DNA of 64,000 nt from Campylobacter gracilis (GTDB taxonomy: Bacteria > Campylobacterota > Campylobacteria > Campylobacterales > Campylobacteraceae): contig NZ_CP012196.1 in NCBI RefSeq assembly GCF_001190745.1, positions 1,116,001-1,180,000 on the forward strand, in the 5' to 3' direction. Made by a program: the position numbers and the translations under genes. This document shows, piece after piece, positions 36,689-45,111 of the stretch. The notes under the pieces were generated by a model, which saw only the letters and a program-made list of their open reading frames with translations, did no database searches and was not told the origin of the DNA. Each line of letters opens with the position of its first letter. The first letter of the stretch is position 1.

Positions 36689-37186
36689 TTAGCATCCCGA
36701 GTTTGGCTGCACCCGCGTTTCGCTACCCGTGTGGATCAGCAGAGCTTTGCCGCGCTTAAATCTACACGGCGGGTCGGCTTGCACGGATGAGTACTCCTTG
36801 CCGTTTAGTTTGTAGATGATGTTGGAGCCCTGCACCGTCTTTTGGGAGTTTTGGATCGCATCTCCGGCGACCGCGCCTACTACCGCACCGCCCACGAGCC
36901 CCACGGTCTCAGCTAAGCGCCTGCTGCTGCTATGTTTGCCGAGCTTATGCCCGATGACCGCACCCGTAGTTCCGCCTGCGACGCCACCTAAAATTTTACC
37001 CGTATTGCCCTCGGAGCGCTCTACGTTGATTTTGGCGGGCAGGACATCTACGATCTCGATCCGATCGCTTTGCCTCATGTGGTTCGTTTCGCTCGCGTCA
37101 TAAACATCTCCGCCGTATCGATCCTGTGGGGTCGCGCAGCCGCAAAGTGCTATCGCTGCGATCAAACATAATGTAAAATTCTTCAT
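36689..37186 (-). CDS. Glycine-zipper lipoprotein (SlyB/17-kDa antigen-like)
   Basis: This is an outer-membrane-type lipoprotein. The signal MKNFTLCLIAAIALCGC has lipobox ALCGC, with the lipidated Cys at residue 17. Two glycine-zipper segments, GKILGGVAGGTTGAVIG and GLVGGAVVGAVAGDAI, mark the 2TM glycine-zipper domain of SlyB/Pcp-like proteins that stabilise the envelope. The C-terminal region is basic and contains Cys near the end (DPPCRFKRGKALL, final NSGC). The start was set at ATG 37186 because GGAGAAAAC precedes it. Confidence 0.82.
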   Translation of the reverse strand: MKNFTLCLIAAIALCGCATPQDRYGGDVYDASETNHMRQSDRIEIVDVLPAKINVERSEGNTGKILGGVAGGTTGAVIGHKLGKHSSSRRLAETVGLVGGAVVGAVAGDAIQNSQKTVQGSNIIYKLNGKEYSSVQADPPCRFKRGKALLIHTGSETRVQPNSGC

Positions 37187-37368
37187 GTTTTCTCCTTCAT
37201 AATGAGCTACGAGCGGCATTATACTACGGATTTTTATACGAGCGGTTAAGCGGCGGCGTTAAAATTTACCGGCTTGCTGCCGCTTAAAATTAGCCGGATA
37301 CGAGGCATCGTGCCGTATCTAGGCGCCTTATAAAATTTTTATTTCATTCAAAATTTATCTTATTTTGT

Positions 37369-37374
37369 TAGAAT
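37369..37374 (+). promoter_or_regulatory. Probable -10 element of flavodoxin gene
   Basis: TAGAAT lies 24 bp before the ATG within a T-rich stretch (TTATCTTATTTTGT), fitting the Campylobacter sigma-70 pattern. Confidence 0.45.
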
Positions 37375-37398
37375 CATTCTTATTTTTAAGGAGAGAAA

Positions 37399-37881
37399 AT
37401 GAAAAAACTATTAGTTTACGCCACCAAAGGCGGTGACACGAAGGTCGTGAGCGAATACATCGCTTCAAAGCTCGGCTTTGAGATCAAGGAGGCTAAAGAG
37501 CTAAATGAAGAGGATTTGGCAGGCGCTAGCGCGTTTATTTTTGCGGCTTCGACGCACGGCGACGGACAGATCCAGGCTAAATTTGACGACAAATTGGAGC
37601 TTTTAAACAAAACCGATTTTGAGGGACGCAAGGTCGCGCTCATAGGCGTTGGCAACGTCGAGCGCCACGGCAGCGATTTTTGCAGCGGCATGAGCGCGTT
37701 TTTGCCGGTGCTTAAAAAGGCCGATCTCATCGGCGCTTGGGGCGCAGAGGGATATAAATTTAAACATTCGCGTGCCTTTATAAACGGCAAATTCGTGGGT
37801 CTTACGATCGATTTTAAAGGCGACGAGCACTGGCAGGCGAGGGCTGATAAATGGATCGCCGCAGTTGGAGGCGAGTTTTAA
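37399..37881 (+). CDS. fldA: Flavodoxin
   Basis: Flavodoxin is an FMN-containing one-electron carrier. The N-terminal phosphate loop reads YATKGGDTKVV, a variant of the usual TGNT loop. FAASTHGDGQIQAKFDD is the first isoalloxazine loop region, ALIGVGNVERHGSDFCSGMSAF is the second, and the C-terminal FINGKFVGLTIDFKGDEHW matches long-chain epsilonproteobacterial FldA. The length of 160 residues is typical. In H. pylori FldA accepts electrons from 2-oxoacid oxidoreductases, so its location 2.2 kb from oorDABC is suggestive. AAGGAGAG precedes the start. Confidence 0.85.
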   Translation: MKKLLVYATKGGDTKVVSEYIASKLGFEIKEAKELNEEDLAGASAFIFAASTHGDGQIQAKFDDKLELLNKTDFEGRKVALIGVGNVERHGSDFCSGMSAFLPVLKKADLIGAWGAEGYKFKHSRAFINGKFVGLTIDFKGDEHWQARADKWIAAVGGEF

Positions 37882-37906
37882 ATATTTCAGCTTTTGCGCG
37901 ACCGAG

Positions 37907-37937
37907 CGAGATTTGGGCTCATCAAGCCTAAATCTCG
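37907..37937 (+). terminator. Probable terminator of flavodoxin gene
   Basis: The arms CGAGATTTGGGCT and AGCCTAAATCTCG pair over 13 bp with a single G-T wobble around a 5-base loop, 26 bp after the stop. TTAAATTT follows, so the U tract is interrupted. Confidence 0.6.
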
Positions 37938-38529
37938 TTAAATTTCTCCATTAAATTCCACGCTCCGCTTCCGAGCTAAGCCCTCTTAAATTTCACTCGC
38001 TGCGCCGTTAGAATTTTCGTCGCATCCAAGCGTCGCCAGCTCATGCTGCGTAAAATTTTATCGCTAGCAGGAGCCGTAAATTCCAACTCGCCGCGCAGGT
38101 AGCTATGGGTGCCGCGATAAAATTTAGTTCGCGGCAACTTGCGCGCTATTCGTGCAATAAACGATAAATTTCGCCCGTGATGCTTGTATGCCGCTGATGC
38201 GATAAAATTTCGCTTTTGCGACAAAATTTCGCCCGCAGTGCTAGCGCGGCACCCGCACGTTAAAATTCCACGCTCCGCTTCCGAGCGGAGCTTCCTTGTT
38301 AAAATTTTTAGTTCAAAAAGTCGCTGTGTTTTACAAGCCTTACCGCTTGAAATCGCGCGGATAGGCTAAATTTTTCCGCCCAAACCTCAATTCAGCTCGC
38401 ACGGCGGTCAATTCAATACGGCAAATTTAATGCTATCGATTTATAAAATCACCGTCCGAGCCTCAAATATCAGCGCCGCATTAGAAAAGTTATTTTATAA
38501 TAACCGCATATCAAAATTTAAGGCGATCT
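37938..38529. other. Spacer with a 24-bp exact direct repeat
   Basis: No gene is seen. Two identical 24-bp copies occur at 37953-37976 and 38263-38286, beginning AAATTCCACGCTCC and ending TTCCGAGC. In the second copy the repeat extends into a perfect hairpin GCTCCGC-TTCCGA-GCGGAGC. Several RAATTY sites lie between the copies. Confidence 0.65.
38489..38504. promoter_or_regulatory. Palindromic operator candidate over -10 of exporter gene
   Basis: The sequence GTTATT-TTAT-AATAAC is a perfect 6+4+6 palindrome that contains TATAAT (38496-38501), the likely -10 element of the membrane fusion protein gene 29 bp downstream. A repressor binding here would block initiation; no regulator gene is adjacent. 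Confidence 0.4.
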
Positions 38530-39495
38530 ATGAAAAGGCTTCTAATTTTCGTCGTTTTTGCGCTGGCCGCTCTCGCCGCGGCGATCTACTTCAATCTCGA
38601 TAGGCGCGAAGAGGTCGCGCACAAGGCCTACGGCATCATCGACATCAGGCAGAGCTCGCTTAGCTTCGAGCGCAGCGGCCGCATTAGCGCGCTTTATCGC
38701 GACGAGGGCGATTTCGTGCAGGCTGGCGACGTCTTGGCGGCTCTGGATACGGCGGATCTGAGCTATCAAAGACGTATTCAGATCGCGAGGTGCGACGGGC
38801 TTAAATTTAGCTTGCAAAAGCTGCAAAGCGGCTTTCGTAGCGAGGAGATCGAGATGGCGGCGGCGAACGTAAGCGCGCTGCAAAACGCCCTACAGCTCGC
38901 TACTTTGACGAACGAGCGCCTTAAGAGCCTAGGCAAAAGCAACTCCGCGTCCAAGCAGCAGATTGACGAGGCGTTTTACTCGATGAAGCGCACGCAAGCC
39001 CAGCTGCAAAGCGCGCAGGCCAATCTGCGCCAGCTTCAAAGCGGCTATCGCGGCGAGGATGTCGGCGCCGCCCGCGCAAACTTGGCAAGCTGCGAAGAAA
39101 ATCTGAAATATCTGAATTACCAAATCGAGACGCAAAGCGTGCTAAAAGCGCCCTTTAGCGGGCAGATCAGAGCGCGCCTTAAGGAGCTCGGCGACATTAG
39201 CATACCCAGCGTGGGCGTTTTTGAGCTCAGCGAAGTAAAAAACAAGCGCGCGAAATTTTATCTAAGCGAAAATCAGCTCCGCTTCCTGCGCGCCGGACAG
39301 AACGTGCGGATCATCGCCGCGGACGGCTCTAGCGCGAGCGCAAAGGTCGCCTACGTGAGCCAAACCGCGATGTACACGCCCCGCACGGTGCAGACCGAGG
39401 AGCTGCGCGCCGATCTCGTGTGGGAGGCGCGCGCCGATTTCAGCGACGAGGACGGCAGCTTTCGCCTAGGACAGCCGATCAGCGTGGAATTTTAA
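38530..39495 (+). CDS. HlyD/YbhG-type membrane fusion protein
   Basis: This is the periplasmic adaptor of an ABC exporter. One N-terminal helix (LLIFVVFALAALAAAIYFN) leads into the lipoyl half-motif SFERSGRISALYRDEGDFVQAGDVLAALD, a long coiled-coil hairpin (about residues 85-205, with repeated LQSGxRxED units) and the second lipoyl half VLKAPFSGQIRARLKELGD. The C-terminal beta-barrel ends LGQPISVEF. The 321-residue size equals YbhG. The ATPase and two permeases lie downstream after 1.3 kb, an unusual separation for this operon type. Confidence 0.9.
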   Translation: MKRLLIFVVFALAALAAAIYFNLDRREEVAHKAYGIIDIRQSSLSFERSGRISALYRDEGDFVQAGDVLAALDTADLSYQRRIQIARCDGLKFSLQKLQSGFRSEEIEMAAANVSALQNALQLATLTNERLKSLGKSNSASKQQIDEAFYSMKRTQAQLQSAQANLRQLQSGYRGEDVGAARANLASCEENLKYLNYQIETQSVLKAPFSGQIRARLKELGDISIPSVGVFELSEVKNKRAKFYLSENQLRFLRAGQNVRIIAADGSSASAKVAYVSQTAMYTPRTVQTEELRADLVWEARADFSDEDGSFRLGQPISVEF

Positions 39496-40815
39496 CGCGC
39501 AAACGCTACGCGCAAAATTTTAATGCACGAGCGAAATTTAGCGCGCGGGCGGCACTTTGGAGACTGCGGGCAAAATTTGGATAGCAAAGATCGCCGCATG
39601 GCAAAATTTTACGCAACGCCGCGCGAGCCGTGCATACGGCGCGAGTTTGATGAAATTTTAAAAGCGCGCTTCGAGGCGGAATTTAAACAGCGTTTGCTCC
39701 GCAGAGTAGGGCGATGAATTTTTATCGCACCTAAAATATATCGTCTAGGCGCAGACGGCGATAAAATGCTGCGTGTTTAGAACGAGGCCGCACAAAGGCG
39801 AAAAGCGGCGAAAAATTTATCGCGCGGGTTTTGCGCGAGCTTGCGGGGGCTTTGGATAAAAGATCGGAATTTTACAGCGCAGCGAATAAAATTTTGGCGA
39901 AATTTTGGCGCAAAGCAGCGCGAGTTAAATTTAAAATTTGCGGCTCGGAAACGAGTACAAGCAGGGCGGCATAGCGGGTAACGGGCTTTGTTTTTAGCGG
40001 GCGTTTTGCGATAAACGAGCGGCGATCGAACCGAGCGCGGACGGCAGTAAAATTCACACTACGAAACAAGCGGCTCAATTAAATACAGGTTGCGCGTGAC
40101 GGTAAATTTTACCCCAAAGGACGCGGTAGCCGAAGTCGTTACTATGCTAAGGAAAGCCGAGACTAGGTAAAATTTCGCCAAAAGACATGGTGGCGGTGAA
40201 ATTTTACCCCGAAAAGCAGGCGGAAGTGAAATTTTGCCCAAAAGGCGCGGCAACGATAAAATTTCACCGCAAGAGGCGTAGCGCAGATAGAGAGCTCGGC
40301 GCTCATAGGTCGCCAGGTGTTTGAAAACTCGCTTTCGTTTGCGTTTTGAAGCAAATTTATCGCGGGTGCTCGCGGGTCGCTTCATGTTTTGGAGACCGCC
40401 CCGTTCGTGCGCGTTGTTAGCGGCGCGGCTAGCCGATGCGATATGCACGCGCTCAAGACGGATCGGGCGGCGCGCGGAATATTCGGCGCGAGCCGTAAGC
40501 AACGCCGATCGTGCGGGCACGCAAAATTCGAGTGGGCGATTGCAGGGCGCCCCGGCGTGATAGGGCTTGGTTTCGCGCGCTTGCGGTAAGTTGCGTCGAA
40601 TTTATGCGAGGTTTGGGCGAAATTGTTCGATGCGCGTTGCTAAATTTATAAAGCGCGTGGCGGTCACAAAACTAAGACGCTGTAGCAGCCGCAAAACCAA
40701 GACGTCTCGGCGGCTGCAGAAGCAAGGCGTCGCGGCAAAGAGCGCCCTTAAACACGCGTAGGTCTCGTTCGTCGCGCCAAGCGACGGGTCGAGTAAATAA
40801 AATTTGGAGCTAGGC
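39496..40815. other. 1.3-kb repeat-rich gap inside an exporter operon
   Basis: No gene is credible. I count about 25 RAATTY sites. Frames exist on both strands only because the sequence is GC-rich; they are Arg-rich and lack ribosome sites. A run of tandem units at 40166-40283 is listed separately. GGAG at 40806 serves the ATPase. Confidence 0.55.
40166..40283. repeat. Four degenerate tandem units of about 29 bp
   Basis: Units start at 40166, 40195, 40225 and 40254, each with a core like GTGAAATTTTRCCCCAAAAG followed by a GC-rich GCGGCGG-type step. A more distant copy lies at 40101. Each unit contains one RAATTY. The order of hexamer and GC-rich linker is kept while the linkers have diverged. 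Confidence 0.65.
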
Positions 40816-42681
40816 TTGGATCTACTAAATATCGTAAATTTGCAGAAATTTTACCTGCGCGAAGATCGCAGCAAAAACGTCGTTTTTGAAAATTTTGATT
40901 TGAGAATCGACGATGCGCCGCGACTCATCAGTCTCACGGGCCCAGACGGCGCGGGCAAATCCACGCTTTTAAAGCTCATCTGCGGCATCATCGCGCCCGA
41001 TTGCGGCGAGATAAAATTCGCTGGCTTCATCCCTAGCGGCGAAAATAAAGAATTCGTCCGCGCAAACGGCTATATGTCGCAGAGCTTGGGGCTTTACGAG
41101 GAGCTTAGCGTCTGGCAAAATTTAAATATATTCGCAGGCCTAAAAGGGCTTGATCTAAAAGGCGGCGCGGAGTATCTGCGCGGGCTTTTGCGCCGCGTGG
41201 GGCTTTTAAGCTTTAAAGATTACGCCGTGGATTCGCTCTCCGGCGGGATGAAGCAAAAGCTAGGCGTTGCGTGCGCGATTGCAGCTCGTCCGCGGCTTTT
41301 AGTGCTCGATGAGCCCACCGTAGGCGTCGATCCGCTCTCACGCAGGGAGCTGTGGGCGATCGTGCGCGAGTATCTGGATCAAAGCGGCGCGAAATGCATA
41401 TTTTCGACGGCGTATTTCGACGAGGCGGCGGATGCCGATCTGACGCTGATCTTACTCGGCGGCAAGATCATAGCGCAGGAGCGTGCCGCAAAGATCACCG
41501 CGGCGCTGCGGAACCGCACCTTTCGCATATGCAGCGAGGATTATCAGAGCCTGGCGCGCCGCTTGATGTTTAAGACGCAAAGATTTTTAAAAAACTCCCC
41601 GCTCATCGACATCTGCCCCAGAGACGGCAGCGTCGATCTGCTAAGCGAAGAGCCTATAAGCCTGCGCGATCTACAGGGGTTTTTAAACGCCAGCCTAAGC
41701 GGCAGCGACGAAAATGGAGGAGGCGAAAGCACGGCGCGCGAAAACGGGGGCAGCGAAAATTTTAAAATTTTAAATGAAAACGAGGGCATTAAATTTAACG
41801 AAAACGAAAGCGCTAAATTTAAACTGAGCCCGCGCGAGGCAAGCCTAGAGGATGCGTATATTTTTTTAAACAAAGCCGAAATCGGCGCGGCAAACTTCGG
41901 TTACGAAAAAAAGAGCTTCGATGCGGCTCAAACCGTAATTAAAGTGCGCGACGTGAGTAAAAAATTCGGCTCATTTACCGCCGTAGAAAATACGAGTTTC
42001 GAGGTCAAAAAGGGCGAAATTTTCGGCCTTCTGGGTCCAAACGGCGCGGGCAAGACGACGACTTTTCGCATGATCTGCGCGCTTTTGGGGATGAGCGGAG
42101 GCGAGATCTCGGTCATGGGCGAGGATCTGCGCTACGCCAAATCGGCGATCAGATCGCGTATCGGCTACGTTTCGCAGAAATTTTCGCTTTACAAAAAGCT
42201 AAGCTGCTATCAAAATTTAGAGTATTTCGGCCGCAGCTACGGCATCGGCGGCATGGCGTTGAAGCGGCGCATAGAGGAGCTTTTGAGCGAGTTTGGCTTG
42301 CAGCGGCTGCGAAACGAGACGTGGCAAAACCTGCCGTTCGGCGCGGGGCGCAACCTTTCGATGGCATGCGCGCTCATCCACCGTCCCGAGATTTTGTTTC
42401 TCGACGAAGCCACCAGCGGCGCCGATCCGCTCTCGCGCAGGCTCTTTTGGAACCGCATAAATGCGCTGGCGCGCACCGGCGTGAGCGTGGTCGTGACGAC
42501 GCATTTTATGGAGGAGGCGGAGTATTGCGATCGGTTTTTGATCCAAGATCGCGGCAAAATCCTGGCGCTAGGCAGCCCCGATGAAGTCTGCGTGCAGGAC
42601 GGGCGGCGGCTTAGCGTGCAGCAGGCCTTCATAAACGAGGTACAAAAATTTAGAAGCGAGGCGGGCGATGAGGGCTTTTGA
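40816..42681 (+). CDS. Dual ATPase of a YbhF-type ABC exporter
   Basis: The protein carries two ATP-binding domains in one chain. The first has Walker A TGPDGAGKSTLL, Q-loop MSQSLGLYEELSV, signature LSGGMKQKLGVA and Walker B LLVLDEPTVGVDPLSRREL. The second has GLLGPNGAGKTTTFRMICAL, VSQKFSLYKKLSC, a weak signature LPFGAGRNLSMA in place of LSGGQ, and LFLDEATSGADPLSRR. The linker between them contains an Asn/Glu-rich stretch (SGSDENGGGESTARENGGSE) whose DNA has four RAATTY sites. The start is TTG 40816, 6 bp after GGAG; TTG 40804 has no ribosome site. The 3' end overlaps the next open frame by 14 bp. Confidence 0.9.
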   Translation: MDLLNIVNLQKFYLREDRSKNVVFENFDLRIDDAPRLISLTGPDGAGKSTLLKLICGIIAPDCGEIKFAGFIPSGENKEFVRANGYMSQSLGLYEELSVWQNLNIFAGLKGLDLKGGAEYLRGLLRRVGLLSFKDYAVDSLSGGMKQKLGVACAIAARPRLLVLDEPTVGVDPLSRRELWAIVREYLDQSGAKCIFSTAYFDEAADADLTLILLGGKIIAQERAAKITAALRNRTFRICSEDYQSLARRLMFKTQRFLKNSPLIDICPRDGSVDLLSEEPISLRDLQGFLNASLSGSDENGGGESTARENGGSENFKILNENEGIKFNENESAKFKLSPREASLEDAYIFLNKAEIGAANFGYEKKSFDAAQTVIKVRDVSKKFGSFTAVENTSFEVKKGEIFGLLGPNGAGKTTTFRMICALLGMSGGEISVMGEDLRYAKSAIRSRIGYVSQKFSLYKKLSCYQNLEYFGRSYGIGGMALKRRIEELLSEFGLQRLRNETWQNLPFGAGRNLSMACALIHRPEILFLDEATSGADPLSRRLFWNRINALARTGVSVVVTTHFMEEAEYCDRFLIQDRGKILALGSPDEVCVQDGRRLSVQQAFINEVQKFRSEAGDEGF

Positions 42682-43486
42682 TCTAAATTTTGCGCGAGCC
42701 GCGAGGATTTTTGATTTGAATTTTATGTGGACTTGGCGAAAACCTGCGCGCCCGCGCGATAAAATTTTAAACGGCGAAAGGGTCTTGCGGGGCGATGAAA
42801 TTTTAAGCGGCAGCGGAATTTTGAGCGACCGAGCTTTGAACGTCGGTGAAATTCTAAGCGGCGGCGGGATTTTAAGAGATTGCGAAATTTCAAGCGGCAG
42901 TGGAATTTTAAATCTGACGTCGCGCGGCGGGATACGGCGCGGATTTTGTAGACGGGTACTGCGCGAGCTCCGCGCCGAAGCGAGCCCGCTTCGTCTGCGC
43001 CGTAAATTTCAAAGCGCGAGCGGCTCGCAAACGGATTATAAATTTAAAAGGGCGGTTGTTCTGCAAACAGGTCGCAAATTTAAAAAGGCAGCCAGTCTGC
43101 GAACAGCTTGTAAATTTAAAGCCTCAATGCAAAAATTTCATCGCGGATCTTGCGCCGTCGTGGAGCTTTTGCGTCAGAAATTACGCAGCGAGACAATGCC
43201 GCACAACTGCTTAAAATTTCAAAGCTTGCCGTCTGTGCTCGCACGATCAAAATTTGGGGGCGCGATGAGCGAAATGGGCGCGGGCAGTTCGTCTGTGCCG
43301 TTAAAATTTCAAATCTCGGTCGCCACACTTTTGCAATTAAAATTTGGGAGCGCGCCAAATGCGATCCCGCGGCTAAAATTTCAAAGCGCGGTAGTCGCGG
43401 TCGCCGCACTTGCGCGATCAAAATTTAGAGGCTTGCTGCGAGCGGCGCAGCGGCGTAAAATCCGAGCACAGGGGCAGGGCGGATGA
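42668..43486 (+). CDS. Repeat-derived open frame between ATPase and permease
   Basis: This frame of 272 codons has no recognisable fold. It starts inside the ATPase gene and ends by ATGA overlap with the permease. The N-terminal third is built of units such as DEILSGSGILSD, GEILSGGGILRD and CEISSGSGILNL, and the rest repeats KF-containing steps (PLKFQIS, RLKFQSA, ARSKFGG). I count 19 RAATTY sites in 800 bp. It is Arg/Lys/Ser-rich, and no membrane segment or signal peptide is seen. The hexamer phases that would create TAA are avoided. I regard it as probably translated (coupling) but of doubtful function; a spurious frame is possible. Confidence 0.35.
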   Translation: MRAFDLNFARAARIFDLNFMWTWRKPARPRDKILNGERVLRGDEILSGSGILSDRALNVGEILSGGGILRDCEISSGSGILNLTSRGGIRRGFCRRVLRELRAEASPLRLRRKFQSASGSQTDYKFKRAVVLQTGRKFKKAASLRTACKFKASMQKFHRGSCAVVELLRQKLRSETMPHNCLKFQSLPSVLARSKFGGAMSEMGAGSSSVPLKFQISVATLLQLKFGSAPNAIPRLKFQSAVVAVAALARSKFRGLLRAAQRRKIRAQGQGG

Positions 43487-45111
43487 ACTTTACCTTTTTA
43501 AAAATCCTCGTAAAAAAGGAGTTTGCGCAGATCGCAAAGGATCGATCGGCGCTTGTGATCGCATTTTTGATGCCGCTAATTTTGGTCATGATCTACGGAT
43601 ACGCGATGCGGATGGACATAAAGCCCGTCAAGGTGGGCTTCGTAAGCGATCTGGGCTCCAAAATCGAGCGCGATCTGCTCGGCGGATTTTTGGGCTCAAA
43701 ATACCTGCAAACCCGCGTTTACACGGACTTAGAGAGCGCGAGGAGAGATTTTAGGGCGCACGAGATCGAGAGCATTTTGTATTTTGATCCGCGCTTTGCG
43801 GCTAAATTTCAAAACACCTTGAGCGGGCTCGGCGGCGCAAGCGGCGGCATAAATTTAAACCTCTCTATCGACGAAAGCTCCTTTGCGGGCGGCGCAAGCG
43901 ATATTCAAAATATTAGCGGCGGCGAAAATGTCCGTCCGCTTGAGGATGGCGGCGCGGGCACCAGCACGGAAAGCCGCATAAACGCCTCTGCGGGCGGCGC
44001 AAGCGGCGAGAATTTGCATCGCAACGGCCCGGAAACGGGCGGCAACGCAAATTCTTTTGGCGGCGGCAGTGGAGTAGATTCCGGCGGCAGCGCAAGCGAC
44101 ATAGGCGCAGATCAAGGCAGCGTAAATTTAATCGGTGGCGTAGGCGATACGAATGCTGGTTTTATCGACGGCGCAAGCGGTATCGGAAATACGGGCGGCG
44201 GCGTCAATGCGAGCCCCTCCGCTAACGACGTGCATAGCGCAGGCAGTGCTACAAATAACGGCGGCAGCTTAAGTAATGTAGGCGGCTCAAATGGTCTAGG
44301 CGGCGCGAGTAACTCAGACAAAGACGGTGCCGAAATTTTTCTTATCCAAAACGCCACTCAGTCGCAGCTCGCGCTTCTTAGCTACGTTTACGTTGCAGGC
44401 GTGATCGAGCAGGTTTTGGCGCAAGATTACGGCTTTTTAAACGCAAATTTAAACGCCGCCGCAAAGCCCGTCAGAGTGAATTATCGCAGCTGGTTCAACG
44501 AAGCCAACGAATCGACGTGGTATCTCGTATCTGCCGAGTACGTGGGGATTTTGGGTCTCATCTGCCTATTTATGGTCGCGGTCGTGATCTCGCGCGAATG
44601 GGACCGCGGCACGATCGCCTCGCTTTACAACTCCAACGCAAGCGCGCTTGAGATCGTCACTGCCAAGGTCGGCGCGTATTATTTCCTAGCGCTTTTGGGC
44701 GGCGCGATGACGCTCGTTTACGGACAGGTGCTTTTGGGCATCCCGATCCGCGGCAGCGTGGCGATGCTGCTGGCGACGCTGTGCGTCTTCGTGCTGGAGA
44801 TGACCTGCCTAGGCATGCTGATCTCGGCGATCTGCAAAAATCAATTCCTAGCGCAGGAATACGCCATCGTCATCGGCTACCTGCCCGTGACGCTGCTTAG
44901 CGGCATGATCTTCGATCTGCGCGGATTACCCGCGGCGATCAATTTCATCGGGCACCTGCTGCCGCCCACATACGCGGTCGAGTCCTTTCGCATCTGCTTC
45001 CTATCGGGCGGACAGAGTGCGACGCTGTGGGTAAACCTCGCCATTCAGGCGCTCGGAGCAGTTTTGTTTTTCAGCTTGTGCGTGCTTAGCGTAAAAAGGG
45101 GCGCACGATGA
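43483..45111 (+). CDS. ABC-2 type permease (YbhS-like) with Gly/Ser/Asn-rich insertion
   Basis: This is the first of two exporter permeases. One N-terminal helix (ALVIAFLMPLILVMIYGYAM) precedes a periplasmic domain, and five more helices fill residues 340-540, with the ABC-2 loop SREWDRGTIASLYNSNASALE. Related proteins are about 375 residues; here 542, because about 168 residues (113-281) of low-complexity sequence are inserted in the periplasmic domain. The insert is Gly/Ser/Asn/Asp-rich, with repeated GGASG and GGS steps (FAGGASDIQ, SAGGASGEN, GGGSGVDSGGSASDIG). It splits a normal strand between AAKFQN and AEIFLIQNATQSQLALL. Both ends overlap neighbours by ATGA. Confidence 0.87.
   Translation: MNFTFLKILVKKEFAQIAKDRSALVIAFLMPLILVMIYGYAMRMDIKPVKVGFVSDLGSKIERDLLGGFLGSKYLQTRVYTDLESARRDFRAHEIESILYFDPRFAAKFQNTLSGLGGASGGINLNLSIDESSFAGGASDIQNISGGENVRPLEDGGAGTSTESRINASAGGASGENLHRNGPETGGNANSFGGGSGVDSGGSASDIGADQGSVNLIGGVGDTNAGFIDGASGIGNTGGGVNASPSANDVHSAGSATNNGGSLSNVGGSNGLGGASNSDKDGAEIFLIQNATQSQLALLSYVYVAGVIEQVLAQDYGFLNANLNAAAKPVRVNYRSWFNEANESTWYLVSAEYVGILGLICLFMVAVVISREWDRGTIASLYNSNASALEIVTAKVGAYYFLALLGGAMTLVYGQVLLGIPIRGSVAMLLATLCVFVLEMTCLGMLISAICKNQFLAQEYAIVIGYLPVTLLSGMIFDLRGLPAAINFIGHLLPPTYAVESFRICFLSGGQSATLWVNLAIQALGAVLFFSLCVLSVKRGAR

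Noticed and set aside
40059-40520. Minus-strand open frame with GKISLPP-type repeats
   Set aside because: It is simply the tandem 29-bp units read on the other strand, with no start signal.
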